64,000 nt of DNA from Marivivens donghaensis (GTDB lineage: Bacteria > Pseudomonadota > Alphaproteobacteria > Rhodobacterales > Rhodobacteraceae), in the NCBI RefSeq assembly GCF_011806565.1, contig NZ_JAATOP010000004.1, positions 1 through 64,000 on the forward strand, read 5' to 3'. Position 1 is the stretch's first letter, and every line of letters starts with the position of its first letter. The notes beneath the pieces are model-generated. The model saw nothing but the letters and a program-made list of their open reading frames with translations. It did no database searches and had not been told where the DNA came from. Shown piece by piece: positions 16,930 to 27,129 of the stretch. The translations under genes were made by a program, and so were the position numbers.

Positions 16930-17493
16930 TCAGGCGAGGGAGCCTTCACCGAATTTCAGGATAACAGGGACGATCAGGTCCTCTTCGTCGTCGAGGTGCC
17001 GCTGGATCAAACGGTCGAGGCGGCCAAGATCGGAGTGGAACGTTCCGGCCGCATTGCGCAGCACAATCGGGTCATCCAGCTTTTGCAGCGTATTGTTGGC
17101 GGAGTCGACAAAACCCGCCAGCAGACCGTCGAGCGATTTGTGGTCGCCGTCCAGCAGCTCGAACCCGTGCTCCAACCGCTCGTCCATCTGCGACAGGCGG
17201 GGGAAGTAGTGCATGTCCTCGATCTGGTGGTGCCCATGCAGGTTGTTCACGAACATCGAGCCATAGCGCGAAATCCGGCCCGCGAATGTCTGCGCAGACC
17301 CGCCATCAAGCAGGCTCTCTGTCTCGCCATTCATAGCCGTGAGCAGACGGCGGAACTCCATATGCTTGGACAGCCAGAATTCGACGAGGCCGCGAAAGTT
17401 CGGGTCCTGCTCCCACGCTTCACGCGGAAAATCGGCTAGCAGAACGCGAAGCGCCTCCGGCAGGCCGTCTCTGTTTTCGAGCGAAAGGTCCAT
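16930..17493 (-). CDS. Hemerythrin/HHE-domain protein
   Basis: A 187-residue all-helical protein. Candidate di-iron ligands are H44, the cluster HGHHQIEDMH (H86, H88, H89, E92, H95), H118 in LDGDHKSLD and H166 with E170/E171 in QRHLDDEED. This spacing matches bacterial hemerythrin-like proteins, which bind oxygen, nitric oxide or iron. Its start lies 1 base from the tamB stop, so it may be cotranscribed with tamAB. The biological role is not evident. Confidence 0.82.
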   Translation of the reverse strand: MDLSLENRDGLPEALRVLLADFPREAWEQDPNFRGLVEFWLSKHMEFRRLLTAMNGETESLLDGGSAQTFAGRISRYGSMFVNNLHGHHQIEDMHYFPRLSQMDERLEHGFELLDGDHKSLDGLLAGFVDSANNTLQKLDDPIVLRNAAGTFHSDLGRLDRLIQRHLDDEEDLIVPVILKFGEGSLA

Positions 17494-20400
17494 TAGTAGT
17501 CCCGTTCATAGTAAATACCGATCGAGGTCTCGCCGTCCGATCCGAAGGAGCCCTTGGCCGTGATGTCGTTGGTGACATCGAGGTTCAGGTTGATTTCGGA
17601 GGTGCCGTCGGCGCTGACCGTGACGTCGGTATAAACATTCTCGCTCAGGTATTTACCAGCCCGAACGGCAGCGTTGCCCGCGTCGTCGGTGGTGATATCG
17701 AGGTCATCGAGACCCGCGTTGATGCGGAAATCGTTGATGAAGCCGCCGTCGCCGCGACCGGCGAGCGTGCCGACAGCAGCGGCAAGCTGGACAGCTTGCA
17801 GCGGACTGATGGACGACAGGTCACGCCCGAAGATGAGCTGCGAGAGCACTTCGTCCTGCGGCAGTTCGGGCGAGCTTTCGAAGGTGACCGAAGGATCGCT
17901 GACAGGGCCAGCAATGATGATGCTCACATCGGTGCCCGTTTCCGCCTCGGTCTGTGCAACCAGTCGGATGTAGGGGTCGAAATCGCCTTGCAGCGTGATG
18001 ATGCCCTCGGACAGATCGAACCGCTGCTGGAGGATATCGAGGCGACCACGGATCAGGCTGAACTGGCCCGACGGGATGACCTGATTGGTCGTGCCGCTGA
18101 TCTGGACGCTCCCGCCAAGCTCGGCATCGAGGCCGCGACCACGGATAAATACGCGCGACGGCGCATTGATCGTCAGGTTCAGCGGATAGGCCACGCTGGT
18201 GCCGCCGCTCGTAGTGCCGCTGCTGGATGCATTGGCAGCGCCGGCGCGGCTGAGCGTGGCGCTCACATCGGCGGGGGTGTTCAGGTGGATCACCTCCGGC
18301 AGGGAGCCGAGGCTACCCACAGTGGAGGAGGGGACGCGCACTTCGGTCCGGCCAAGATTAACGACACCACCGATAACAGCGCCGCCCGTGAGGCCGCCGT
18401 TCAGGGTGACTTGGCCCGACGCGGTGGTCTCGTAAAGCAGCGGGTCACGCAGGACGATCTCTTGAAGACCGATGTTGAGGTTGGCGGGGTAGTTGCCCGA
18501 CAGACCGACACGGCCGCCCACACTGATCTGCCCGCCCTGACCGGACTGGCCGGTCAGCGTGATATCAGCCGAGCCGCCGCCGAGCGTGACGCGGGCGTCG
18601 ATGCTGTTGATCGACTGCCCCAGCGTCGGTGCAGAGATCGCAGCACCCGTCGTGGTGATCGTGCCGCTGACCGAATTCAGCGCGGCAGGGCCGTTGATGC
18701 GCAGGTTGAAGTTCGCAAGACCGCTCAGACGGCGCGGTTCAAGCAGGCCATTGATAAGGCCAAGCGGGGCGCTGCCGTCAACATTGAGGTTCAGGTTGCC
18801 GCTTGTCGAAGCCGTTCCCGCGATGTCGGCTTGCGTGCCGCCGGGGCCGGTCGCCGAAACGTCGATGGTCCAGTTGTCGCCTTGCTGGCGGGCGGAGCCG
18901 TTCGCCGTGAGCGGGCCACGGAATTCGGGCGTGAACATGCCGATGTCCGCCAGACGAAGCTGGAAGTCAGCCGCAGACTGGCCGTCGGTGTTGTCCAGAT
19001 CGCCGGTCAGCGAGATGTTCGGGAAGCTCAGATCAAGGCCGCGCACGCCGAACTGGTTGCCTTCGCGGGTGATCTGGCCAGACATGCGGCCTGTGCCGAC
19101 GAGCAGCTGGTCGACCTGCGCATTGCCGATGCCGAGGCCATTGGCGGTCGACGTCAGATCAATCACGAATTCGGACGCATCGCGGGTCGCCTGACCGTCG
19201 ATGCGGGCGTCCAGCGCGCCACTCAGCGACTGGCCGGTGAGGCCCGCGAACTGGCTGAGGTCGGTGAGGTGCAGGTCGCCTTTGACCGTGCCGAGGCCCT
19301 CTTGGGGCAGGGACAGGGTGACGGTGATCAGATCCTCAGCACGCGCAATCGATGCGTCACCGCTCACACGCCCTTCGGCGTCGAGGCTACCGCGCGCGTT
19401 GATCGCAAGCCGGTCGCTCGCACCTGGGAAGACGTTTTCGGCGTCCGTCTCGACATCGACAGCCGCCGTCAGGATCGCGTCGGTGTAGCTCAGATCGCCC
19501 GTCAGCAGCGTTTCGGGCGTTTCGATGCGCAGGCCCTCGACGCGGGTGCCTTCTTCGTCGCGGATCAGGCGCACGTTGACCGTGCCGTCACCCGCGATCA
19601 GGTTGTCCACTTGTTCGATCCCGACGGTGAGGTCGGTGGTCGCGGCATCCACGGTGATGTCGGCAGCGCTCGACAGAATGTCGATGGTGCCTGCGACCTT
19701 CATATCCGCAGAACCGCCGAGGCCCGGCAGGTTGGCGAGCGTTGCGAAACGCCCCAGACCTTGGACCGAAAGGGTCAGATCGGGGGTCACGCGGACTTCG
19801 TTTTCGAGCGTTTCGATCGTCGCGGTCAGGTCGCCGTCGACGCCCGAACCGTTCAGAGTGAACTTGCGCACGTTGATAGGCTGGCCTTCGGCATAGTCGA
19901 TGCCAAGCTCACCGCTCAGGCGGGTACCGAGCGCTTGCGCGGTACCGACATCGTCGAGTTCGATGCCATTGGCGGCGTAGTTCAGATCGACCGTCACGGA
20001 GCCGTCTTCACGGCTGATCGTACCGCCGCCGGAAAGCTCCAGTTCGGGCAGCGCCAATCCGGGGCGGCGGAAGCCGTTGGCGCGGATGTTGGCCGTCCAC
20101 GCTTCGCCCGCGTTCTGGTCGAAGCTGATGTCAAGGATCGCGTTGTCGACCTCGGTCTGCGGACCGGAGATCGGCAGGATGACGGGGGTGCCGTCGGGGC
20201 TTTGCATCGTGCCGCTCAGACGGAAGCGTTCGGGCCAGCCGTCAGCACCGATTGCAAGGTCGCCGGTCAGGTCGAGCGATTGCGCATCAAGGTTCAGGTC
20301 GGACAGGATCACGCGGCCATCGGGGTCTTTGCGGCCCTCCGCGATCAGTTCGATGTTCTCGCCAAAGAAATCGCGATATTGCGGCATGAACAGCGCGGTC

Positions 20401-21242
20401 ACGTCACCGCCGACATCCAGACGGAAGGTCTGCGTTGCGGCCTCGGTGCTGCCTTCGGCGGGTTGTTCGGTTGCCAGAACAACGTCACCAGACAGGCGTT
20501 CGACGCCGTCGGTGGCGATAGTCAGGTTCGCGGCGTAATCCGAAATCGGGCCGGAGCCTTGCAGTTCAAGCAGGACCGCTGGCTCACCGGGCAGGCCGAT
20601 GGTCGTTGCGGCCAGACCTTCGGGGCCTTCTTCGAGGCGCATGGTCAGATCAAGTTCGCGGGTCGTGTTGGAATACGCGGCGTCGATCAGGAATTCGCCC
20701 TGTTTATCATCGGTCCGGCTTGCCGCGAAATTGGCGGAACCTTCACCGCCCGCAAGGCTGGCTTGACCCGAGATATTCATCTGCACGGCTTCGCCCAGCA
20801 GCGTCTCGCCGAGGTCCAGTTCGCCAATTTCGAACTGGTCGACTTTGATCGAAACGGGGAGTTCCGGTAGCGCAAAGGGCTGCGCGGTCGGCTCTGGCGG
20901 AGCGGCTTCGGTCTGAGGGGCGCGAATGACTTCGATCCGTCCTGCGGTCAGTTCGGAAATGTCGATCTCGCCGCCCAAGAGGGCGGAGCGGTCCCAGTCC
21001 AGAACCAGATCCTGCGCGTCGAGCCAGATGCCTTCGTCATCGCCGATGGTGAGGCGGTCGATGGTCGCGCGGGAGCTTAGCGCCCCTTCGAAGCCGTAAA
21101 TCTGGACCGAACGGCCCGCGCTCGAAAGCTGATCCTGAATGAAACCTGCGATCAGGCCGCGGTCGGCGGTTTGTTGTTCTTCGTCCTGCGCCCATGCGGT
21201 GACGGGCAAGCAGGCGACTGCTGTGATAAGTATTTTACGCAT
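17493..21242 (-). CDS. tamB: Translocation and assembly module subunit TamB
   Basis: A 1249-residue envelope protein with an N-terminal signal or anchor (MRKILITAVACLPVTAWAQ), a very long beta-rich repetitive body and the conserved C-terminal DUF490/TamB domain (about residues 900-1249) ending in GIYYERDY. TamB-like proteins form a hydrophobic groove spanning the periplasm, help insert outer-membrane proteins and move phospholipids to the outer membrane. Its ATG overlaps the tamA stop by one base, so the two are coupled. Length is typical. Confidence 0.94.
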   Translation of the reverse strand: MRKILITAVACLPVTAWAQDEEQQTADRGLIAGFIQDQLSSAGRSVQIYGFEGALSSRATIDRLTIGDDEGIWLDAQDLVLDWDRSALLGGEIDISELTAGRIEVIRAPQTEAAPPEPTAQPFALPELPVSIKVDQFEIGELDLGETLLGEAVQMNISGQASLAGGEGSANFAASRTDDKQGEFLIDAAYSNTTRELDLTMRLEEGPEGLAATTIGLPGEPAVLLELQGSGPISDYAANLTIATDGVERLSGDVVLATEQPAEGSTEAATQTFRLDVGGDVTALFMPQYRDFFGENIELIAEGRKDPDGRVILSDLNLDAQSLDLTGDLAIGADGWPERFRLSGTMQSPDGTPVILPISGPQTEVDNAILDISFDQNAGEAWTANIRANGFRRPGLALPELELSGGGTISREDGSVTVDLNYAANGIELDDVGTAQALGTRLSGELGIDYAEGQPINVRKFTLNGSGVDGDLTATIETLENEVRVTPDLTLSVQGLGRFATLANLPGLGGSADMKVAGTIDILSSAADITVDAATTDLTVGIEQVDNLIAGDGTVNVRLIRDEEGTRVEGLRIETPETLLTGDLSYTDAILTAAVDVETDAENVFPGASDRLAINARGSLDAEGRVSGDASIARAEDLITVTLSLPQEGLGTVKGDLHLTDLSQFAGLTGQSLSGALDARIDGQATRDASEFVIDLTSTANGLGIGNAQVDQLLVGTGRMSGQITREGNQFGVRGLDLSFPNISLTGDLDNTDGQSAADFQLRLADIGMFTPEFRGPLTANGSARQQGDNWTIDVSATGPGGTQADIAGTASTSGNLNLNVDGSAPLGLINGLLEPRRLSGLANFNLRINGPAALNSVSGTITTTGAAISAPTLGQSINSIDARVTLGGGSADITLTGQSGQGGQISVGGRVGLSGNYPANLNIGLQEIVLRDPLLYETTASGQVTLNGGLTGGAVIGGVVNLGRTEVRVPSSTVGSLGSLPEVIHLNTPADVSATLSRAGAANASSSGTTSGGTSVAYPLNLTINAPSRVFIRGRGLDAELGGSVQISGTTNQVIPSGQFSLIRGRLDILQQRFDLSEGIITLQGDFDPYIRLVAQTEAETGTDVSIIIAGPVSDPSVTFESSPELPQDEVLSQLIFGRDLSSISPLQAVQLAAAVGTLAGRGDGGFINDFRINAGLDDLDITTDDAGNAAVRAGKYLSENVYTDVTVSADGTSEINLNLDVTNDITAKGSFGSDGETSIGIYYERDY

Positions 21243-23017
21243 TAGAATGCCTGCCCGATACCAATATAGACGTCCACGTTTTTGCCTGCGTTCTCGCCCG
21301 AGGCGGAGGTCGCAACGTCGAGCCTGATCGGGCCGATGCCGGTGTTGTAACGAAGGCCGAGCCCCGCACCCGCGTGGTCGTCGCCGTCCTGAAGCGGGAT
21401 TTCACTGCCGCCGACGTAGCCGTAGTCGTAGAAGCCCACGACGCCGATGCTGTCGGTCACGTCGAAACGCGCTTCGAGCGAGGCAACCGCTAGGCTGAGA
21501 CCGCCAGAGTAGACTCCAGGGGAGTATTCGTAGCCGAGCGACTGGTAGCTCTGGCCGCGCACGGTGCCGCCGCCGCCCGAGTAGAACAGGAAGTCGGCAG
21601 GGGCCTGATCGGCATCGACGCCAAGAACGCTGCCAACCTGTCCACGCGCGGCGAGAGTAAAGCGGTCACCTTCGCCGAAGCTGCGATAGACGCGGCCATC
21701 GAAATAGACGCGGCCGCCGGTGCCGGCGTTATCGATACCGATGAAGGGCGTCAGTTCGAGGTTGCCGTACCAGCCGTCCTTGGGGTTCAGCGCGTTGTCG
21801 CGGTAATCGACCTCTCCGGTGAGCGGGATCGTTGCTAGCACGTACTCACGGTAGCCGAAGTCATCGTCCGTTTTCGCGGCAATGAAACCGAGACCGCCTG
21901 TGATCGTGGTGTAGTCGCCGATCTGACGGTCCACGGTGATAGAGCCGGTCAGCTGATCGAGGAAATAGGTCGGCTCGTCCTTGCGTTCGAGGCCGAGTTT
22001 CACCGTCGCGGTGGTATCGATGGCGAACGGGCGGGGATATTTGAACAGCAGGTTCAGCGCATAATCGACGCCGCCGGTATCACCCGCGATGCCCGAAATC
22101 TCGCCGTCGAGGCGCAGGCTCTCCGCGCCGCCGAACACATTGCGGTTCAGCCAGTAGGCGGTCAACGACAGTCCATCGGTCGAGGATACCTCCGCACCCG
22201 CGCCCACGCGGTAGCGGGGCATCTCGGCGACTTCCATTGTGATCGGTAGGGTGTTGTTCGGGCCGATGGTGTCGCTTTCAACCATGGCCACAGACGAAAA
22301 CGCACCGGTTTTGCGGAGACGCTCGGCAACTTGGTCCAGCTTTTCAGGCGAATAGATTGCGCCGGTCGGCATTCCGGCGATACGCAGGATTTTCTGCGTC
22401 TGGACCATTTCGTTGCCTTCGACCGCCAACGGGCCAAAGGTCAGTTGCGGGCCGGAGCCGATAACGACGACGGCGTCGAGTTCGTTGTCCTGATGGCGGG
22501 CGGTGATGCGCTGGCTGTCGACTTCGGCCTTGGCGTAGCCTTCTTCGCGCCACGCGTTGATTCCGGTGCTGACAGCAGAACGGATCGCATCGACGCGGGC
22601 GACCTCGCCGCTGCGGAATTCTTCGGGCAGCTCGGTGTCTTGGGGGACGGGCGCGACTTCTGCGCGGCCAAAGTCGAAACGCGGGCCTGCGGTAACGGTC
22701 ATGATGACGTCGCTGATGTCGGAGGGGCCACCGAGCGGCGCAATCGTTGACGCCTCACGGCCATCGATCTGAATGGAAATCGTCGGGCCGTAGTAGCCTT
22801 CGGAATAAAGTCCGGTCAGCAGACGTTCGTAGTCCGCACGGGCCGCAGCGACGACGTCCTGCGTGGTCGCACCGCCTTCGTCCAGAATGCTTTTCACGAG
22901 CGAAGCGCTATCAAGTGTTTGTTGAAGATCGTCCTCGTCGACACGGATTTCGAGGTTTTGCGCAACACCCGCGGTGCCCACGCCGACTGCAAGCAGCCCG
23001 ACTACCAGTTTCTTCAC
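21242..23017 (-). CDS. tamA: Outer-membrane assembly factor TamA (BamA/Omp85 family)
   Basis: A 591-residue Omp85 protein with a cleavable signal peptide (MKKLVVGLLAVGVGTAGVAQ), POTRA domains through about residue 260 and a C-terminal 16-strand barrel ending in the aromatic F of GIGQAF. The conserved barrel-lid motif appears as VRGQSYQSLGY. It acts with TamB in outer-membrane biogenesis. First gene of the tamA-tamB operon, divergent from a TetR regulator 206 bases away. Confidence 0.94.
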   Translation of the reverse strand: MKKLVVGLLAVGVGTAGVAQNLEIRVDEDDLQQTLDSASLVKSILDEGGATTQDVVAAARADYERLLTGLYSEGYYGPTISIQIDGREASTIAPLGGPSDISDVIMTVTAGPRFDFGRAEVAPVPQDTELPEEFRSGEVARVDAIRSAVSTGINAWREEGYAKAEVDSQRITARHQDNELDAVVVIGSGPQLTFGPLAVEGNEMVQTQKILRIAGMPTGAIYSPEKLDQVAERLRKTGAFSSVAMVESDTIGPNNTLPITMEVAEMPRYRVGAGAEVSSTDGLSLTAYWLNRNVFGGAESLRLDGEISGIAGDTGGVDYALNLLFKYPRPFAIDTTATVKLGLERKDEPTYFLDQLTGSITVDRQIGDYTTITGGLGFIAAKTDDDFGYREYVLATIPLTGEVDYRDNALNPKDGWYGNLELTPFIGIDNAGTGGRVYFDGRVYRSFGEGDRFTLAARGQVGSVLGVDADQAPADFLFYSGGGGTVRGQSYQSLGYEYSPGVYSGGLSLAVASLEARFDVTDSIGVVGFYDYGYVGGSEIPLQDGDDHAGAGLGLRYNTGIGPIRLDVATSASGENAGKNVDVYIGIGQAF

Positions 23018-23223
23018 AATGCCCCCGTCACCAATTCATGCGTCGTAGAAATAAAATTCGAGTCACCATAGCGTATGGCCTATCCGGATGACATGGCCAC
23101 TACATACCACGCGGGTTCCCGCCTATCCCATCACATGTAGCTGATCCGCGAGCGGGCAGCTTCAAGACAGAGCGCATTGATACGGACAGCGGGGATTGGT
23201 ATCCAATGCGTCCGGAGGCCGAT

Positions 23224-23829
23224 ATGACCCAATCCCCCCGCCGAAAATCCATCGGCTCCCAGCGAAATCCTGAAACAATCGCGGCGGTGCGTGCAGCGGC
23301 CGAGGCGGTCCTCGAACAGAAGGGACTGGCGGGTTTCACCATCGAGGCCGTCGCCAAAGAGGCGCGGGCCGGCAAGCCGACGATCTATCGCGGATGGGGC
23401 GGACGGGCAGGGTTGCTGCTCGACATCTACCAGTCGCGGAAACCTGCGGACCTGCACCCAGATACGGGTTCGGTTCGGTCGGATATCGCGGCGTTCCTCG
23501 TCAATCTGATGGACAGCTGGGAAGGCACCAGCGCGGGGCCGATCTTCCGCTCTATCGTGGTCGAGGCACAGCAGACGGCAGCTTCCCGCAACGCGCTCGA
23601 CGGCTATTTCGTCGAGGTGATCGCAGAGACCGAGGCGATGTTATCGCGTGGCGCGGCGAGCGGCGAAATTTGCAAGGACGCCAACCTCCCGCAAGCGGCA
23701 GAGATGCTGCTGTCGATCACCGTGCAGCGTTTGCTGTCAGGGCGGAGCCTCGGGGTCAAGGACGCGGGTCTGATGGCCGACATGATCCTCAGCGGCATCG
23801 CGCCTCAGACGAACGGATCGTCTTCGTAG
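23224..23829 (+). CDS. TetR family transcriptional regulator
   Basis: A 201-residue regulator. The N-terminal helix-turn-helix spans about residues 30-60 ([20 protein letters not shown]); the C-terminal part is the ligand and dimer domain. ATG at 23224 is chosen because GGAGG lies 5 bases before it; ATG 23206 would add 6 residues. It is divergent from tamA and its end overlaps the convergent truA by 25 bases. The target genes and ligand are unknown. Confidence 0.9.
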   Translation: MTQSPRRKSIGSQRNPETIAAVRAAAEAVLEQKGLAGFTIEAVAKEARAGKPTIYRGWGGRAGLLLDIYQSRKPADLHPDTGSVRSDIAAFLVNLMDSWEGTSAGPIFRSIVVEAQQTAASRNALDGYFVEVIAETEAMLSRGAASGEICKDANLPQAAEMLLSITVQRLLSGRSLGVKDAGLMADMILSGIAPQTNGSSS

Positions 23830-24572
23830 CCCACGCCCGCAAGGTAGAGCCCCTCAGGCGGGCAAACGGGGCCGCAAGCCGAACGCTCTTTGGCTTCGAG
23901 CGCTTCGGTCACGTCGTCGGGCGTCCAGCTGCCTGCGCCGACGCGCTCCAATGTGCCAACGAAAGACCGCACCTGATTGTGCAGGAACGACCGCGCACGG
24001 ACGTGGAAACGGAATTCCTGCGCGTCGGGGCGTTCGATCTCCTGGACCCGCAGTTCATCCAGCGTCCGCACAGGGCTGTCGGCCTGACATATCGACGAGC
24101 GGAACGTGGTGAAGTCGTGCCGACCGAGCAGCCTGTTCGCACCTTCCTGCATCGCACCGCCGTCGAGCGGGTTTTTCACCTGCCAGACAAGACCGCCCTC
24201 ATGGACCAGCGGCGCGCGACGAACCACCAGACGGAACAGGTAGCGCCGTTCGTTGGCCGAGAACCGTGCGTGCCAGTCATCTGCCACTCGGGCGGCTCTG
24301 ACGATGGCAACGGGCTGCGGTTTGAGGTGGTAGTTCAACGCTTCCGACAGGCGGAAGGGGTCCCATTCACGCTCCATATCGCAATGCGCAACCTGATGCG
24401 TGGCGTGAACGCCCGCGTCAGTACGGCCAGCGGCGGCGATGGTGTGGGCGCGAGGCTCCAGTTTCGCCAGCGCAGCCTCGATCGCGCCCTGAACGGAGGG
24501 CTGGTCGGCCTGCCTCTGCCATCCGGCAAAGGGCGCACCATGATATTCGACCTGAAGAGCATAACGGGGCAT
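23805..24572 (-). CDS. truA: tRNA pseudouridine(38-40) synthase TruA
   Basis: A 255-residue enzyme that isomerises uridines 38-40 in the anticodon arm of tRNAs. The catalytic aspartate is D52 in [11 protein letters not shown], and the N-terminal [18 protein letters not shown] is the family start. Overlaps the TetR gene end-to-end. Divergent from the YcjX-like gene. Confidence 0.95.
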   Translation of the reverse strand: MPRYALQVEYHGAPFAGWQRQADQPSVQGAIEAALAKLEPRAHTIAAAGRTDAGVHATHQVAHCDMEREWDPFRLSEALNYHLKPQPVAIVRAARVADDWHARFSANERRYLFRLVVRRAPLVHEGGLVWQVKNPLDGGAMQEGANRLLGRHDFTTFRSSICQADSPVRTLDELRVQEIERPDAQEFRFHVRARSFLHNQVRSFVGTLERVGAGSWTPDDVTEALEAKERSACGPVCPPEGLYLAGVGYEDDPFV

Positions 24573-24677
24573 GTCAGCCCGATAAGCCGATGCGGCACGG
24601 ATTTCAATGCCGCGCGCACCCTACAAATGGCAGGTGTTCCGACCTATCTATCAGGCAAGGCCGAAACGGAGAGACCA

Positions 24678-26090
24678 TTGCCGCTCAATAGCATTGTGAA
24701 CGGGATCACCCGCACGATTGAAACCGCGACCGATGTGGTGACCTCGCCGTTTTCCGAACCCGTGATCCGTCTGGGCGTCACCGGCCTCAGCCGTGCGGGT
24801 AAGACTGTGTTCATCACCTCGCTGGTCGCCAATCTGATGGACCGCGGACGGATGCCGCAGTTCGTGCCCGCCGCGAACGGCGCGATCCTGTCCGCCTATT
24901 TGCAGCCGCAGCCCGACGACACCGTTCCGCGCTTTCCGTTCGAGGACCACCTCTCCAAAGTCACGTCGAAAACGCCATCGTGGCCCGAGGGGACGCGCCG
25001 CACGTCCGAACTACGGCTCTCGCTGCGTGTCCGTTCGTCTGGACTGCTGGCAGGTGTCAGTGGTCCGCGCACCATCCACCTCGATATCGTTGATTATCCG
25101 GGGGAATGGCTGCTCGATCTGGCGCTTCTCGACAAAACCTATGCGCAGTGGAGCGCCGAAACGCTCGACCGCATGAACTATCGCAAATCGGCTGACGGCT
25201 TCCGCAATACGCTCGATCAGTTCGATGCCACGGCAGAGTTCCAAGAGACCGCGCTGGGCGCACTTTCGGCGTCGTTTGCCGATTATCTGGAGGCCGCGCG
25301 GCAGGAGGGCTATTCCGACCTTACCCCCGGTCGGTTCCTGCTGCCTGGTGACCTCGAAGGCTCGCCTGTGCTGACCTTTGCGCCTTTGCCCGATGACGCG
25401 CCGCAGGGACGGGGAACGTATTGGCGTGAATGCGAGCGCCGTTTCGAGGCGTACAAAAAGCAGGTCGTCAAACCGTTTTTCCAAGAGCATTTCGCCCGTA
25501 TCGACAGGCAGATCGTTCTCGTTGACGTGCTGGGTGCGATCCACAACGGTCCGCGCGCTGTGGAGGATCTGCGAACTGCGATGGCGGATATCCTGTCGGC
25601 GTTCCGTCCGGGTCGAAACGCGTGGCTGTCGCGTATCCTCGGCGGGAAACGGGTCGAAAAGATCCTGTTCGCCGCGACCAAGGCCGATCACCTCCACCAT
25701 TCCCAGCACGCCAAGCTGACTGCGATTACCGCCGCGCTTTTGCGTGATGCCAAAGACCGCGCCGATTTTGCAGGGGCCGAGACCCAAGCCATGTCCATCG
25801 CCGCCCTGCGCGCCACGACCGAGGACACGGTCGACCACAAAGGCACCGAGCTTGATGTCGTCCGAGGTACGCTTGAAAACGGGCGGCAGGCGGCGTTCTA
25901 TCCGGGCGCTTTGCCGGATGATCCCGCGCACCTAATGGGGCCGGCCCGCGACCGCGCCGAGCAGTGGCTCGACGAGGACTACGGCATCATGAATTTCTCG
26001 CCCGCGCCGCTGACGCTTAAAGCCGGTGACGGCCCGCCGCACATCCGGCTCGACCGCGCTGCCCAATTTCTGTTCGGAGACCGCCTGTGA
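24678..26090 (+). CDS. YcjX family GTP-binding protein (DUF463)
   Basis: A 470-residue P-loop protein with GLSRAGKT at residues 36-43 and IVDYPGEWLLDLALL near 130, the pattern of the YcjX/DUF463 family. E. coli YcjX and YcjF are stress-induced (Psp-associated) proteins of unclear action. TTG at 24678 with GGAGAG four bases upstream fits the usual family start (MPLNSIVNGI); ATG 24627 is an in-frame alternative adding 17 residues. Coupled to the next gene by a GTGA overlap. Confidence 0.88.
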   Translation: MPLNSIVNGITRTIETATDVVTSPFSEPVIRLGVTGLSRAGKTVFITSLVANLMDRGRMPQFVPAANGAILSAYLQPQPDDTVPRFPFEDHLSKVTSKTPSWPEGTRRTSELRLSLRVRSSGLLAGVSGPRTIHLDIVDYPGEWLLDLALLDKTYAQWSAETLDRMNYRKSADGFRNTLDQFDATAEFQETALGALSASFADYLEAARQEGYSDLTPGRFLLPGDLEGSPVLTFAPLPDDAPQGRGTYWRECERRFEAYKKQVVKPFFQEHFARIDRQIVLVDVLGAIHNGPRAVEDLRTAMADILSAFRPGRNAWLSRILGGKRVEKILFAATKADHLHHSQHAKLTAITAALLRDAKDRADFAGAETQAMSIAALRATTEDTVDHKGTELDVVRGTLENGRQAAFYPGALPDDPAHLMGPARDRAEQWLDEDYGIMNFSPAPLTLKAGDGPPHIRLDRAAQFLFGDRL

Positions 26091-27088
26091 CCCGCAAAGG
26101 CCCGATCCTCATCGACCTCGAACCCGACCAGACGCCGAACCCCGCAGAGGCGCCGCCGATCCTTGATGACGACGTGCCGCCGCAAGGCGCGGCGATGCAG
26201 CAGCTCGCAGCTCTCTCGGTGCGGCGGCGTTCGCCGCTGTTGAAGTGGTTCTTCGGTCTGCTGGCGTCGCTGATCGGCTTCATCATTTCGCTTGCTGCGT
26301 GGGACTACGTGACGGGTCTGCTGGACCGCTCTCCCGTGTTGGGTCTGATCGCAACGGTGCTGATCGGAGCGGTGTTGCTGCTGCTCGCGCTTCTTGCGCT
26401 CAAGGAAATCTGGGCGCTTTCGCGGATGAAGCGGCTTGATCGTGTACATCAGGCAGCGATGGACGCGGCGGCCTCTCACGACCTGAAGGCGGCAAAGGAC
26501 GTGGTCGCGCAGGTCGAGGCGCTCTATGCGCACCGCGCTGACATGAAGTGGGGGCTGCAAACCCTGAAAGAGCGCAAGGACGAGGTGCTCGACGCCGATG
26601 GGTTGCTCGGTTTGGCGGAGACATCGCTGCTGTTGCCGCTCGACCAACGCGCGCGGGCCGAAGTCGAAGCGGCCTCGCGTCAGGTCGCGACAGTCACGGC
26701 CATCGTGCCGCTGGCATTGGCAGACGTGTTCACGGCGCTGAGCGCGAACCTGCGGATGATACGCCGGATTGCAGAGATATACGGCGGCCGTTCGGGCACG
26801 CTGGGATCATGGCGTCTGACACGCTCGGTCCTGTCGCACTTGGTCGCAACTGGCGCTGTGGCGGTGGGTGATGACCTGATCGGCACCGTGGCCGGAGGCG
26901 GCGCGCCGACCAAAGTCCCCCGCCGTTTTGGCGAGGGTGTGGTGAACGGCGCATTGACGGCGCGAGTTGGCCTTGCCGCTCTGGAGGTCTGCCGTCCGCT
27001 GCCCTACGTCATAGCGCAGAAGCCAACCGTTTCCGGATTGGTCGGGCGGTCGCTCACGGGCCTCTTCGGTAGGAATTCGGCATCATAG
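26087..27088 (+). CDS. YcjF/DUF697 family membrane protein
   Basis: A 333-residue protein with two adjacent hydrophobic segments (about 50-75 and 83-106) and a soluble C-terminal DUF697 part (ALADVFTALSANLRMIRRIAEIYGGR). Starts with GTG in a GTGA overlap with the YcjX gene. The pair is conserved in proteobacteria and tied to envelope stress; molecular role unknown. Confidence 0.87.
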   Translation: MTRKGPILIDLEPDQTPNPAEAPPILDDDVPPQGAAMQQLAALSVRRRSPLLKWFFGLLASLIGFIISLAAWDYVTGLLDRSPVLGLIATVLIGAVLLLLALLALKEIWALSRMKRLDRVHQAAMDAAASHDLKAAKDVVAQVEALYAHRADMKWGLQTLKERKDEVLDADGLLGLAETSLLLPLDQRARAEVEAASRQVATVTAIVPLALADVFTALSANLRMIRRIAEIYGGRSGTLGSWRLTRSVLSHLVATGAVAVGDDLIGTVAGGGAPTKVPRRFGEGVVNGALTARVGLAALEVCRPLPYVIAQKPTVSGLVGRSLTGLFGRNSAS

Positions 27089-27097
27089 ATACCGATG

Positions 27098-27129
27098 CCT
27101 CCGGCGGAGGTATTTTTATCAGAATGAAG
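27098..27129. repeat. Terminator fused to a shared intergenic repeat tail
   Basis: CCTCC (27098-27102) and GGAGG (27106-27110) pair across GGC and are followed by TATTTTT, a plus-strand terminator for ycjX-ycjF. The following GAGGTATTT (27107-27115) and TCAGAATGAAG (27119-27129) are repeated exactly at 62114-62136, with different bases between. The element ends at the base before the priA stop. Confidence 0.7.

Noticed and set aside
17796-20870. Plus-strand open frame of 1024 codons opposite tamB
   Set aside because: It lies wholly antisense to tamB, has no family features and an Arg/Ala/Asp-rich composition typical of the complement of GC-rich coding DNA.
23394-24677. Long N-terminal extension of the YcjX reading frame through truA and the TetR gene
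   Set aside because: The extension overlaps two genuine genes in other frames and lacks YcjX similarity; a TTG with a good ribosome site lies at 24678.
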